The notes: a model not told the origin generated them from the letters alone. 64,000 nt of DNA from Simmondsia chinensis (GCA_018398585.1 JAGTTD010000001.1:16122501-16186500), one strand, 5' to 3'; positions 33,050-43,908 are shown, numbered from the stretch's first letter. Numbers and translations: made by a program.

Positions 33050-34197
33050 TGATGTAATTTTAAAGTGTGTTTTAAAACCGTCTACTCGTAAGTGTATAAG
33101 ATCATCATAGCTAAATCGGGTGTACAGGTCGCATCCAAGGGAATCGGAGTAAAGTTGGATTTAGTTATTAATGAGCGATTGAATTTTTGGGTTTTGTTGA
33201 TTTGAATTTGTTGACTAAATTAATAAAACTAACTATAGCTAAAGTTGTCAAATCAATTAAGGTAGTTTAGGGAAATGAGTTCGAGGTAGATTAACTCAAA
33301 TCCTATCATTGTACTTTTATTATGACAATGATTTAGAAGGCTTAGGCTACAAGCACTAAGCCTGGGTCAACACTTAAATTAAGGCTTAGAATATTCAACT
33401 AGTCTAAGAGCATAACCTATCTTATCACCTTAGGTATAGCATAGATTATCTCAACAGTATTACTTAATTCCTTTCCAGCTCCTAATTTCATGTTAAACCT
33501 GGATTAATACTTAAGTTAGGGTTAAGGGTAATGAACTAGTCTAAGGGTATAACTAATCTAATCACTCTAGGTGTAGCATGGATTATCTCAGTAGCACTAA
33601 CAATCATTTATCACTCATAATTAAGTATTAATTTATATAACAGATTCTGTTCAGGATTGGGTACAACCTCAACACTAACCTCAGGTGAAAACCTGTTATG
33701 TTAAAGTCTAGGCTACAAGCACGTAGACCGGACGCAAATAAATTGGGAATCTAAACATGGCTACAAGCTCATCCATAGAAAACCAATCACAAATATAAGT
33801 TCCTCACAGGGGTGCAATAATAACATAACATAAATATTTGTCTACAATAAAGTATAAATCCTGGATCTGGAATGGCTACCTGTCCTTTACCCCTAAACTA
33901 TGAGTCTACTCCTCCATGGGATTTCTACACATCATCAAATTCAAAAGAAAGGAACAATGAAAAGAAAACTAAGAATTAAAGACTTCCCCAATTGATGTTG
34001 ACGTTGATCCTTGCTTTGAAACTCTTAGCACTCCGACCACCTATGCTTCGGCGTTTGAGAACCCTTTGGATCTCGTAGTGGCTTCGAGAAGCAAAGGAGA
34101 AGGAGAGGCGTGGTAAAATATCTCCCAAACAATTAGGTATACGATATTAAATTGGCGTGCAGCGTGCATGTTCGACGTTCATCCCTCCCCCTCTTCG

Positions 34198-34232
<35 letters not shown>

Positions 34233-34525
34233 TAATCTAATATAATGTATAATATTATATAAATATATGTATATTAGGTATCCACGAGACCTATTTAAGT
34301 TACCGAATTGTAATCCAATTGGTCCTTCTTTTCCACACATGGTTGGGTTTCTCAAAGTATTCTTCAATTATGCCTCGATTATGCTTAATTCTGCCACTTT
34401 TCAACCTTTGTTTGCTTCGTTGCATTCTAAGCCAAAATGTACCTAGATTACAACTAAGCACACACGTAAAAGCCAAATATTTTGCAGGAATGAGAAATAA
34501 AAATACATAAATATTGGGCATATCA
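33050..34525 (-). repeat. Athila 5' LTR (right copy)
   Basis: 1476 bp, TGATG...ATATCA ends. Contains a short CT/AT microsatellite at about 34195-34235. Followed by GTAGA, the probable target duplication. Confidence 0.88.
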
Positions 34526-34530
34526 GTAGA

Positions 34531-34689
34531 TTAATTGACTCAGAAAGTTCCTCATAAATTAAAGCTTGTGAGAAGAAGAATGACACAGTGTAACATCGGT
34601 ATTGAACATATAATGGTCAATGAGTTGACAGATTTATAAGAGATAGTTATGTAATGCAATGCTAACTAAGTTTAGAATGAGTGGGAGAT
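34531..34689 (+). pseudogene. copia pol C-terminus and polypurine tract
   Basis: Right of the Athila insertion the copia pol resumes with a broken RNase H tail: NIGIEHIMVNELTDLL-like residues correspond to the usual IEH...AD..TK ending. The last bases AGAATGAGTGGGAGAT (34675-34689) are purine-rich and directly precede TGCTGGAACC, the LTR start. This anchors the 3' LTR and its orientation. Confidence 0.7.
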
Positions 34690-34910
34690 TGCTGGAACCG
34701 ATGTCCTGAAAATTCCAATTATTATATTCTAAATATTAAGTAAATAAAATTATTTTATTTATTTATTGTCTGATTAAGTTTTACAAGTCAGATATTAGTG
34801 TGATTATTTTCTAAAACGTTCCATGAGATGATCGTAGTCCAAGATAACATGTCAGGTTTGATTTAAGTGGTCAATGAAATTGAGCCACAAATAGACTTAA
34901 AATCAAATTA

Positions 34911-35581
34911 GGATAAATTATAGAAAACCTCCTTGTCTTTTGCTTCGAAAATAGAAAACCCCCTCACAAATAAAAATACTCACAAAACCCCCTCACTTTT
35001 ACAAATTTATCACTTAACCCCCATGCTACTTTTTTTTGACCATTTTGTCCCTCAAAAGTGAGGAGGTTAAATATTTAATTATATTTTTAGAAAACTTTTA
35101 TATTATTAGAATAAAATTACAAAACTCTTATGTTTTTTGCAATATAATTAAGAAAATTTTATATATTTATAAAAAATATAATTATTTTAATTAATTATAG
35201 TAATGATATTATAAGTTTAGAAGATAAAAGAAAATTTTAATATATAATAAGATAAAATATAATATTTTTATCGATATTATAATGTCACTACTGTGTAATT
35301 AATTAAAATAATAATTTTTATAAATATAGAAAACTCTTTTTTCTCTATAAATATAAAAAAAATTCTTATTTTTTCTTCAAAACATAAAATCCTACCTAAA
35401 AATAAAATCAAATACTTAACTATTTTATTTTTAAGAGGCAAAATGATAAATAAATAAAAAAAAGTTATTTGGGGGTAAAGTAATAATTTTTTAAAAGTGA
35501 GGAGATTTAATGAGTGGTTTTCTTTGTGAGGGGGTTTTCTGTTTTTGAAGCAAAAGTAAAGGGGTTTTCTGTAATTTACCC
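34911..35581. mobile_element. MULE-like MITE with 9-bp target duplication
   Basis: The left end GGATAAATTATAGAAAACCT and the reverse complement of the right end, GGGTAAATTACAGAAAACCC, are long terminal inverted repeats. Both continue through CTTTTGCTTC, AGAAAACCCCCTCACAAA and beyond. A perfect 9-bp repeat ATCAAATTA flanks it (34902-34910, 35582-35590). The middle is AT-rich and non-coding. The 9-bp duplication and long TIRs point to the Mutator superfamily. Confidence 0.88.
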
Positions 35582-36802
35582 ATCAAATTAGCGATATGTT
35601 GTCAAAGTATGTTCGTAGTTGATAATAAGTTTGTATAACTTTTCCACTAAGACTATAATATGATACTTTAGATGACTTATCTTAGTCATGTGGATAGGAT
35701 CCAAAAGTATTATATTGGTGTTGTCTATAAGATTGGAACACTGAGTTGGGCCACCTGAATTATTTATTTCTTAACTGCTATTAGAAATAATTAGTTCTGT
35801 AAGATGATAACTCTAAATCCATAAAATAGTCTGAGCTCATACATGGAATGCTTGTTGTTTTGATGTGCTAAATGGATTAGGCCACAACACATGATAGAAA
35901 TCTTACTTGCGTTGCATAGCAGCATGAAGTGTAGTGGGAACATGTACTTTACTAAGAGTATATAGTCTCTTACAAAATAAAGATGTACCATTAGTTGATT
36001 AGCAAACATAGATTCGAGAATCTTTGGCCAAAGTATTCCTTATATTTGACATTTAAAATTAGTACAGAAATTATTTTATGTATTAATGAATTGTAACAGA
36101 AGGATGAATCAGGAACTACAACGAAAGATATGAGAAAAATAATGTTAGCAATTAAGTTATTTTTTCTCATAGACATCTTATAAAAAGGTTATTTGTAGTC
36201 ATAAAAGTTATTTAAAAATTATTGTATGATTATATTTAATTCTAGAGTGCAGTAATATTTATTTAGTGGAATTAAATATTACTAAATAGTAATGTTGTCA
36301 AAGTGTTCATAATTAGTTTAACCTATTCGGAGCTAGAAGTAAATTGTTCTTTAGGTCCCACTGCAAGCCTCCAGAAGTACACCAATTAAAAATATTTAAA
36401 ATGAATTCATGACATTAATAAATTAATTTTGTATAATTTATTAGATAAATTAAATCTCACATGATGAATAAATTTATTTCTACCAAATAATAATTTATAC
36501 ATGTGAGAATTTACACAAAACAAAAATGTTTAAAATACATAACATTATCCACAGCAAACCAAAGCGACCAATCAGAGAATGACACACGTCGTGCCTAGGT
36601 AGTTCAGGCTTGGCGATCCATGTGCTTGTAGGAGAACGAATGGCACTACGCCACCTAGCGTGTTATGCTCATGACTTTGGTCCTCTATCTGCTTTTGCTT
36701 TTTGTGGCGAATAGAAATAAGCCACATGCCATGTACTCAGACCTGGTCAATCTAGGTAATACGACGATGTTTTCAATTGGATTAAAATTGCAGTTCTATT
36801 TT

Positions 36803-36810
36803 CTTGTGCA
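36803..36810. other. left target duplication of the hAT element
   Basis: CTTGTGCA, repeated exactly at 40286-40293; the unoccupied site is visible once in the 5' copia LTR near 12541. Confidence 0.95.
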
Positions 36811-37274
36811 TAGAAATGGCCAGTGGGCCTGGCCCGGCCCAGCCCGGCCTGCTACATGTCATATTCCTGGCTGGGCCAAAGGCCCCAAAATTTTGGGGTT
36901 TGGCCCGGCCCGGCCCATGCCCGGGATGGCCCAACAGCTCTTTAAAAGAGCTATTGGGAGGGGGGGAGCCATTCCTCCCCTTTCTTTTTAATTAAAAAAA
37001 ATATATTATCTATAAATACCCATCCCCCCATTCCATTTCCTCACAACAAATCTTCATCAAATTCTATCTTCTCTCTCTACATTGATCTACTTCCTTCTGC
37101 TTGCAAGAATTGTGCACCAAATTGGCCACCTCTAGCTCGTAGAATCTCGGTCAAGTTCGAATTTCATTGTTCACTTCGGTAATTTTAGGATCAAAGTTTT
37201 ATTTATTTCACATTTTTATCTACTTAATTTTCATTAGTAATTACATTTTTTAAATACTAATTAGTAATACTACC

Positions 37275-39911
37275 ATGGCACACAATGCATCTTCGTCTGG
37301 AGCCGGTCGTTCTAGTTCTAGCTCTTCTCGACCGCCTAAAGTTCCTAAGAGGGGTAGAGTTGTTGAACTTGATACTGATGAACGAGCATTTTTAGAACCA
37401 GGCTCATCACCTCCATACACTAACACCATAGATTGGGACCTCCAACAACAACAATACTACAACGACTAGAATTTTTCTGAGTCGGGTGGAGGTGGTGGTG
37501 GTGAAGACTCACAGACTGAAAAGGAACCCACACCCACCACCGAACCTCAGCCCACAAGAACTAGTACTAATAGGCGTAGTACTAGTGGAGTATAGAAGCA
37601 CTTCAACTTAGATAGGAACAATAATAAAGCGATTTGTATATTATGTGAGCCACCAAGGCCTTTAGTCATCCACTAGGCAGTGGAACAGGCACATTAACTA
37701 GACATATAATTAGGTGCCACCACGAATAAGACCCAGATAGAGCCCAACATACAGCAAGCGACCGGTGCACTTGCTAACTTTAGGTTCTCCCAAGAAACTA
37801 ATAGACAGGCACTAGCTAATTATGTAATTAAGGCTGAAAAGCCTTTTAGCACCGGCGAAGACCGTAGTTTCGTTGAGTATCTCCAAACAAGGGTGAACCC
37901 CGCCATCGTTAGGGTTCCTCGGAACACTTTAAAACGGGACGCGTTTAAATCTTGCAGTAAGATGAAAACTGAGGTCTTCGAAATTTTTAGGGCGAACACC
38001 GTTGGCGTCCGACACTTGCAAGTCGAAACCCAGTGTGCCTTACTTGTGCACAATGGCACATTAGATCGATTCCTCCTTCACCATTCAAGAACAAATAATC
38101 CATTTTGCATATTTAGATTATCCCGACACTACCGACATAATAACGGGTGCGATTATGGAGGCAGTCCATGGGTGGGGGATAGAGCGTCGTATTTTTAGTG
38201 TCACGTTCAACAGCGCTACTGGTAATAACGCATCCATTAAACAAATAAGTAGGCATATGAAACACGTGTTAGGTGGACGGTGTTTTCATTTACGTTGCAT
38301 TTGTCATATACTGCATTTAATGATGATGGATGGTTTATTTCTAATAAACGCTTCTCTTTCCACCTTAAGAGATGTAACAGTAGCAATAAAATCATCTGGA
38401 ATCAGAGAGAAAAGATTTAAACTTCTTTGTAGGACGCATGGGTTAGAGTATAAACAATTTAAATTAGACTCACCAACTAGGTGGTCATCAACCGTAGAAA
38501 TGTTAAGAGCGCATACTACCATACAAGGATGTCCTAGTGGAATTTGTACAAGATACTCGTTAAGATTTAAGTGTTTATAATCTGAACGATGTACAATGGC
38601 ACACCATTAACGAAATTTGTAAACTTTTTACCATTTTAAGAGACACTACCAACTTTTTTCCGGTTGCTATTATCCGATCATTCCACAAGCAATATCTAGA
38701 TTGATTGATATTGTATCTTGGATGTCAGAAAATGAATCTAACTCCGTGTTGACTGAATCGATTAAGGCAATAAAAATGAATTTTTATAAATATTATTCTA
38801 AACTACGCCTTACATATTGTTTTGCCACTATTTTGAATCCCCGTTGTAAACTCACTGGTTTAAACTTGTTTGCCAAATATTTTTACGAACAATTAAAATA
38901 TGATTTCGATACCGAAAAATTCATTACGCAAGTCAATTCAGACCTACACACTTTATTTTCTCATTATTATCAGAGATTATCATCTGATAATCCATATGTT
39001 ACTCCTACTACAGTTGGATCTTCCATATCTAGTGGAAGTAGTGCACACACGTCAATTGCGTTGAAGTTGTTGGGCCAATTCATGCCCACACAAGCTTCCA
39101 CGTCATATGACGAGTTAGATTACTATATGCGGACGCCGCTAATCCAGTTCTTTCCTACACCGGTGAATCCGTAATTTGATATTTTAAATTGTAGTGTACA
39201 AAGGTTATAGATGCTCCAGTTGGAGTAGGGCGGTCTAGCTTACTAGTGCTAGGCCGTGATATCCTCCTGGCGCACTTAGGTTGTATACTTGCTCTCATGA
39301 GCTACTACCTGCCTGCATATTTGCCTACCTATCATTTGATTTCTGCTTAATGTGGCTTGCTCTGTGTCCTGTGTCTTGTATCTTGTGTGCTTTGTGTCTG
39401 TTGTCTTGCTCGCCGTGTGTTTGCCCTACTCATGCTTTGTTGCTCTCCTGCTACCAGGTCACATGCTCTTTGCTGCGGACCAGCCTCCCAGGTTGGGGGT
39501 CCTCGGAAACAGCCTCTCTTCAGGGTAACCCCCTGAAGGGAGAAGGCTGCGTACATCTACCCACCCCCACCCTGCTTTTGCAGGAGCCCTTGCAGACACT
39601 AGGCTTGTTGTTATTGTAGTGTACAAATCAAAGCCAGTATTCCATGCTTTCCACCACGGCACGTGATATACTAATGTGTCTAGTGTCTTCAGTAGTATCG
39701 GAGTGTTTTTAGTCTTGGTGGCAGGTTGCTTGTAACGAAGAGGGCGAAGTTATCACCGTTCAGCTTGGAGATGTCCGTGTGCTTAAAGGACTGGATGCAC
39801 ACAAAGACTAGGGAGCAAAACGTATTGAGGCTAGGTTCATCGAGCGAGGATGAAGACGACCACACTATCGATACGTCAAACGGCGGCACAGCAACCCCCC
39901 AACCAACGTAG
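37275..39911 (+). pseudogene. hAT transposase, broken
   Basis: Order of domains: a serine-rich N-terminus from ATG 37275; a BED zinc finger at about 37590-37730 (AICILCE, then after a frameshift GSGTGTLTRHIIRCHH); and the DDE core at 38000-38560 (IDSSFTIQEQIIHFAYL, VHGWGIERRIFSVTFNSAT, CICHILHLMMMDGL, DSPTRWSSTVEML). A linker follows at 38701-39174 (ATILNPRCKLTGL), then the hATC dimerisation domain (DELDYYMRTPLIQFFP, FDILN, and beyond the inserted LINE piece LSTTARDILMCLVSSVVSE, LLVTKRAKLSPFSLEMSVCL). In the usual TLDNA-type motif the catalytic aspartate appears as Asn (TFNSAT). Stops at 37467 and 37592, frameshifts and the 410-bp insertion abolish function. It ends with an acidic SSSEDEDDH tail. 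Confidence 0.92.
39203..39612 (+). mobile_element. 5'-truncated RTE LINE end in the hAT transposase
   Basis: A 410-bp fragment with the RTE tail (CAGGTTGGGGGTCCTCGGAA, AACAGCCTCTCTTCAGGGT, TGCTTTTGCAGGAGCC, TTGTTGTTATTG). The 15-bp direct repeat ATTGTAGTGTACAAA at 39188-39202 and 39613-39627 is its target duplication. Removing it and one repeat rejoins the hATC domain. Upstream of the tail, T/C-rich DNA aligns with the 3' untranslated part of the RTE LINE at 28400-28600. Confidence 0.88.
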
Positions 39912-40285
39912 ACTAATTTCTTATTGTTGTACGTCTATATCTTATTTGTATTTTTTAATAAATATATTTATACTTTTAAATAGTACGATCCAACTGCTGT
40001 AATTGTATTTGTTACATTATTTACCATTATTTATTATATATTTTATTTTATTACATATATTTAGCATTATTAATGATTGTGATAAATTGTATTTATATCC
40101 TATATTATTCATCAATGAATTATAATAATTTTTAAACAAAGCAAATTTGTAATTTTTTAATTTTACATGTTTAAAAAACCAAAAGGGGAGGGACAAGGCC
40201 AACCCGGGGCCCGAGCCGGGCTTAGACCCAGAGGCTATGCCGGCCCCAATGGGGCTCGGCTTGGCCCGGCCCCTGGCCACCTCTA
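39912..40285 (+). other. hAT 3' non-coding end
   Basis: AT-rich DNA to about 40150, then the GC-rich subterminal repeats (GGGGCCCGAGCC, GGCTCGGCTTGGCC) and the right TIR. No gene. Confidence 0.6.
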
Positions 40286-40663
40286 CTTGTGCACATCTCA
40301 CAATGAAAAATTGCATTTTTCTCTACCTAGTACCCTATTATAAATAAGGATCTTGTGAGCTCAATTTAGCATCCAATATTTTCTAAAAAATTTGATATTT
40401 AAAAAATTAAAAAGGATGAATTTCTCTTTGAAATTCTTTCTAGTAAATATTTCTGGAGCCCATACTCTAGGTGTTAAGGGGTGCGAAAAAGATCTCGCAT
40501 ATCGATGATTCCTCGCAAGCAACAATCACAATCTGCAATCCAAGTATATATGATTCCTTTTCTCTTTTAAGCTTTCTTTTAGTTTTTCACATTTTTATTT
40601 ATGCTTTTACTTTAATGTTTATTATACTTAAATATTCTACATCGTTATGTATATGTTAGAATA

Positions 40664-40912
40664 CACAACAACAGATCAAGTGCCTCAACGCTACCGCCTA
40701 AGCTAGATCTGAGGAGGGTGGATGTACACAGCCTTACCCTTTTTAGGGTGTAACCATACCAAGAGACTGTTTCCGAGAACCCCCCAACCTTATAGGATGG
40801 CAACACGAGAACTTCCCAAAAGGTCACCTAACCTGGTACTACTCTCGTCTAAGCACGCTTAACTTCGAAATTCTAATGAGATCCGGTACATTAATGCCTA
40901 ATAAATGAACGC
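40664..40912 (-). mobile_element. SINE with 5S rRNA head and RTE-like tail
   Basis: On the minus strand the first 119 bases (40912-40794) follow plant 5S rRNA from near its 5' end to its 3' end: ACCGGATCTCATTAGAATTT, CGAAGTTAAGCGTGCTTAGA, CGAGAGTAGTACCAGG, TTAGGTGACCTTTTGGGAAG and TTCTCGTGTTGCCATCC. These include the internal control boxes of a type 1 Pol III promoter. The rest (40793-40664) is the RTE-type tail: GGTTGGGGGGTTCTCGGAAA, AAGGCTGTGTACATCC and TTGTTGTTGTG. A 14-bp target duplication with two transitions flanks it (TATATGTTAGAATA at 40650-40663, TATATACTAGAATA at 40913-40926). It carries no protein and would depend on a LINE. Confidence 0.88.
40794..40912 (-). ncRNA. 5S rRNA-derived sequence (SINE head), not a functional 5S gene
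   Basis: Nearly full-length 5S rRNA similarity with many C-to-T and G-to-A changes. There is no tandem array or T-run terminator of a 5S gene after it; instead the LINE-like tail follows directly. It should not be counted as an rRNA gene. Confidence 0.85.
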
Positions 40913-41031
40913 TATATACTAGAATATAGATCCTTAAATTTAAAATTAAAGAATTTTAATATTGTTTCAGCCGTGCTTGATCTAATTAATTTAGGAAAAT
41001 TTAGTTTTAGAAATTAAATTTTTTCCCAACA

Positions 41032-43040
41032 GCATTGTATCCAATGACAAAAAATGTATACCAACATCAATAGGGATGATAAGAGTAGCCCGACATCCAA
41101 AACCTAGATAACCTAACCCAAAATCAATCCATACCCAAAATGACCAAAATTAAAGTGTCACAAACCTGACAAACTTGATCTTCCCGAGGCCAACCCAATA
41201 CGAGTGCAGATGAAAATCAAAAGTCACTTGAACCTAAGTTCGTCAACCTAAATCCAACCTAATTCAAATTTATTGTACTCATGATGACTCCAACCCAATA
41301 GCGGTATAGTCAAACTCAACCAAATTGATATAATTAGCACATCTAAGCCAACAACCTCCATCCATATAATACAGTACAAGTTCTCCCATGCCAAAAAGGG
41401 CTGTGTGTCGACACACAGCTGTTCCCCTGCGGTTCTGTTGGATTGTGTGTCGACACACATGGCCCATGTGTCGACATACATCTCTAACATGCCTTAAACA
41501 CTTAAAATTGAAATAGGACAATCTGAAACACACTTCATATACATATAAAACAAACTTTTAACATACTTTTCATTACACATTTTGAAAATACATTAACAGA
41601 TCCAATATAAACCCCTCCCATTCACCTAATCTAAATCTTTTCATGACTTGAGCATTGGAAATTATCCCTAACATAACATTAATTTTACTCTACAAATAAA
41701 TTCATATAGTGTGAATGTAAAAGGACATAATGAAGATAATTAAAAATACAAGGACTAAAATAACACAATAGATCAGTGCAAACCTAAAATAAATAACCCT
41801 TGAAGAGTATTATTGATTAAAACTAGGCAACTAGTGAAACAAACCCCTGACCATGCATCTGACCACAGAAAGCCACACCGAAGGACTCAAGATGACATAA
41901 TAGTGCGGCTCAGTCGTGTTTGGCTAAACCATAGTTGCACGAAGCGCGAGCAGGGATGGGAGGGGAAATGGAAGCGGAAACGGGGGAGCGGGCAATCATA
42001 GAAGTTTCTAAAGTTGAGAGCGTGGCTATTAATATATATTAGATAATTAAATATACAAGAAAAGGTGATGAAATGTTATCAATTGAATTGATAAACCATA
42101 AACATCAAAACAAAGTCAACATTAAGTAATAACCAAGAAAATTAAGTACTCTAATGAATAAAATCTAAAAAATTGACTCTAGCATATCCACACAAATCAG
42201 CCTTCTTTAAAATCGAGTTATATAATCAGCTAACAAATAATCTAATAATTATCTTCTTATGAAAATGATTCCATTATTGTTTGAATGTGTTTTCGTCGAA
42301 TTTGATACGCGCTGGAAACACAAATCGAACTTTGAAATGCCAAATGAGTTCTCAAAGTGTGAAACATTAGTATTTTTGGAGTTTCTTACAACTATGGGCT
42401 AAACTTCTTGAAAAAAGTGTTTTTCCTAGGGAAAACTATTTTTTCGCATACAATCTAGAGAAAAAGATAGCAGAGGCTGGAAAGACTTCATGCCAAACAT
42501 TTTGCCGTTAGTAAGGCCTTAGTCCACTAGTAAGATTGTGGGTACAAGGCAAGGAGATATAAGGTAAGACATTAAACTCACTTAAATTATGCCTCCAATG
42601 AATGTACAACACTGGAAACAATCACCACATATAAAGCTCATACATTGGTTTTAAGGCATCGCAATACCAGTGTTAATTAACTTGCAGGATTCTTTTAACA
42701 CATCGGGGAACCGGCCACACCTACACCTGATGAGCTCGGACAGAAGATCTGATTTGAGACTGGAGAAAGGGAAACCTGTTGGAAGATGAATCCCAACACT
42801 ATACTAGAAAAGACTAGATTAGATTGCACCAAGAGAGACCTTGTTTCACTGAAAATTAACAAAGATGTGATTCATGGTAGAGCATAAAGGCGTAGCTTTG
42901 GGCTGATAATGCAACCAACCCCACCTAATGCAAAAATGGTTCAGATTGTTGTATTCGTAAGACTGTTTTGAGCTGAAAATGTTCAAGTAGCGGCCTCATT
43001 AATCAGATAATGCGACTGTCGTCTTCATTATGTCCTATCA
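41032..43040. other. unassigned DNA right of the copia LTR
   Basis: No gene can be supported. It contains the SalI-centred palindromes at 41400-41475. A short minus-strand reading at 41998-41910 (MIARSPVSASISPPIPARAS) could be the start of an organelle-targeted protein, but nothing follows it. From 42000 to 43000 the DNA is plain AT-rich. Confidence 0.35.
41400..41475. repeat. cluster of TGTGTCGACACA palindromes
   Basis: Perfect palindromes GCTGTGTGTCGACACACAGC (41400-41419) and TGTGTGTCGACACACA (41444-41459), and an imperfect third ATGTGTCGACATACAT (41466-41481). All are centred on GTCGAC. Confidence 0.85.
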
Positions 43041-43875
43041 GGCTCCGTTTGTTTTGATTGAAAACTTTTTCCATCTCAATTAATTTATTTCATTGCATAA
43101 TTTCATAACAGTGACAAATACGGAAAATGTTATCCTCCATTAAGGGGAGGTTGACTTTCCCTCAACAAAGGGGAAACGTTTCCCTTGGTAATCTCAAGTC
43201 ATATGTTATACTTTAAACTCAATTTGACCAAGTGTGAACCTCGTACAAATTAATGAAAGGACATTATTTTCTTTCGCTAAAGACAACAACAATCCCAATG
43301 CTACAAGGGCTCCCACCCGGGGGGGGGGGGGTTAAATGTACCAGCCTTATCCCTTCAGGGTGCTACTCTAAAGGAGGCTGTGTCTGAGGGCCCTCAACCT
43401 TAAAAAGCGTAAGCACAACAAAACAATAAAGCAACAGTCAGCACAGTATAAAGCACAAAACATAAAGCAAGAAGGCAAGAAAAGAGCAACAAAATAACAC
43501 GCAAGCAATAAGCAACAAGCAACAAGCAACAAGCAACAAGCAACAATAGCAAACATGTAGGCCTAGGGACCCTATGGACTAACTTCGTTGTCCTCCTCTA
43601 TCCTACACCATTATGTCAGCTACCCTATTTTTGGCCGCCACTCAGCTCTATCTAAGGCCATCTCCTCACTTAGTTTTAGATGGATAATGTCATGCCTAAT
43701 CGTCTCCATCAAGCACTGCTTTAGCTTGCCTCTACCTCTCCTTCCATTTGTAATATGGAGCTGATTTCTTTTGCTAAAAAACAACAAATTTTAAGGAAAA
43801 AATTTTTTTTTTATTTGAAAATAGTTCGTGAACAAAAATTTCCGTAAGGAGAATATTTTTCTTTGAAACAAAGCC
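43041..43875. mobile_element. PIF/Harbinger-like MITE, copy 1, with nested LINE
   Basis: Ends GGCTCCGTTTGTTTTGATTG and, complemented, GGCTTTGTTTCAAAGAAAAA. Flanked by the 3-bp repeat TCA (43038-43040, 43876-43878). Its interior matches copy 2 at 46441-46787 (GAAAATGTT, AGGGGA..TTG, TTAATGAA, TTTTAAGGAAA). A truncated RTE LINE at 43283-43764 enlarges it. Non-coding. Confidence 0.7.
43283..43764 (-). mobile_element. 5'-truncated RTE LINE, includes ORF end
   Basis: Minus-strand copy of the RTE 3' end. 43764 to about 43600 encodes GRGRGKLKQCLMETIRHD and SEEMALDRAEWRPKIG, homologous to the main LINE at 28200-28360. Then comes a stretch with TTGTTGCTTG repeats (43500-43545) and the tail with a G run (43319-43331 on the plus strand) and TTGTTGTTGT. 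Flanking TTTCTTTCGCTAAA (43268) and TTTCTTTTGCTAAA (43765) form the target duplication, with one transition. Confidence 0.85.
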
Positions 43876-43908
43876 TCAGTGTCATGTAGAAATCATATCC
43901 AACTCTAC

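Larger units (their letters stand above)
17459..34525 (-). mobile_element. Athila-like gypsy element, gag-protease only
   Basis: Two LTRs (17459 to about 18725 plus about 28753-29051; and 33050-34525) start TGATGTAATTTTAAAG and end GGCATATCA. The left copy is cut by the RTE LINE. On the minus strand a primer binding site of the Athila type lies next to the right LTR, gag and protease follow, and a polypurine tract adjoins the left LTR. Between the protease and that tract there are only about 1.8 kb and no reverse transcriptase or integrase could be seen. It therefore looks like a non-autonomous, gag-bearing derivative, about 5.5-7 kb without the insert. GAAGA/GTAGA flanks suggest the target duplication. 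Confidence 0.85.
36811..40285 (+). mobile_element. hAT transposon, 3.5 kb
   Basis: Terminal inverted repeats are TAGAAATGGCCAGTGGGCC at the left and, complemented, TAGAGGTGGCCAGGGGCCGG at the right. A perfect 8-bp duplication CTTGTGCA flanks the element. Subterminal GGCCCGG repeats line both ends. Inside is a broken hAT transposase gene. TIRs of the form (C/T)AGRGGTGGC and 8-bp duplications define the hAT superfamily. The intact empty site in the other copia LTR proves the insertion. Confidence 0.95.
12357..41031 (+). mobile_element. old copia LTR retrotransposon hosting nested insertions
   Basis: The two LTR copies (12357-13021 and 34690-41031) are homologous once the hAT element and the SINE are removed from the second. 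Inside lie a primer binding site, a decayed pol in the plus orientation (integrase and RT traces at about 16080-17250) and a polypurine tract right before the 3' LTR. The Athila-like element 17459-34525 splits the interior. Without insertions the internal part is about 4.6 kb and the 3' LTR roughly 1.9 kb, long for copia. The 5' LTR lacks its first part, lost at the junction with the Tat element. No intact gene remains. Confidence 0.8.
34690..41031 (+). repeat. copia 3' LTR, interrupted
   Basis: It starts TGCTGGAACC and ends TTTCCCAACA. The part from 36633 is homologous to the 5' LTR. Three insertions lie inside: a MITE (34911-35581), an hAT transposon (36811-40285) and a 5S-headed SINE (40664-40912). 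The rest is AT-rich non-coding DNA with TATTATAAATAAGG at about 40335 as the TATA region. Confidence 0.75.

Noticed and set aside
35791..36176. Short minus-strand frames in the copia LTR
   Set aside because: AT-rich LTR DNA; no similarity to any known domain.
40794..40912. Functional 5S rRNA gene
   Set aside because: Many substitutions, a LINE-like tail instead of a terminator, and a target duplication around the whole unit mark it as a SINE.
41032..41050. Second copia primer binding site after the 3' LTR
   Set aside because: TTGTATCCAATG is only weakly similar to the initiator-Met site and the DNA beyond it does not match the copia interior.
41910..41998. Transit-peptide-like start MIARSPVSASISPPIPARAS
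   Set aside because: The frame stops after 29 codons and no exon could be attached.
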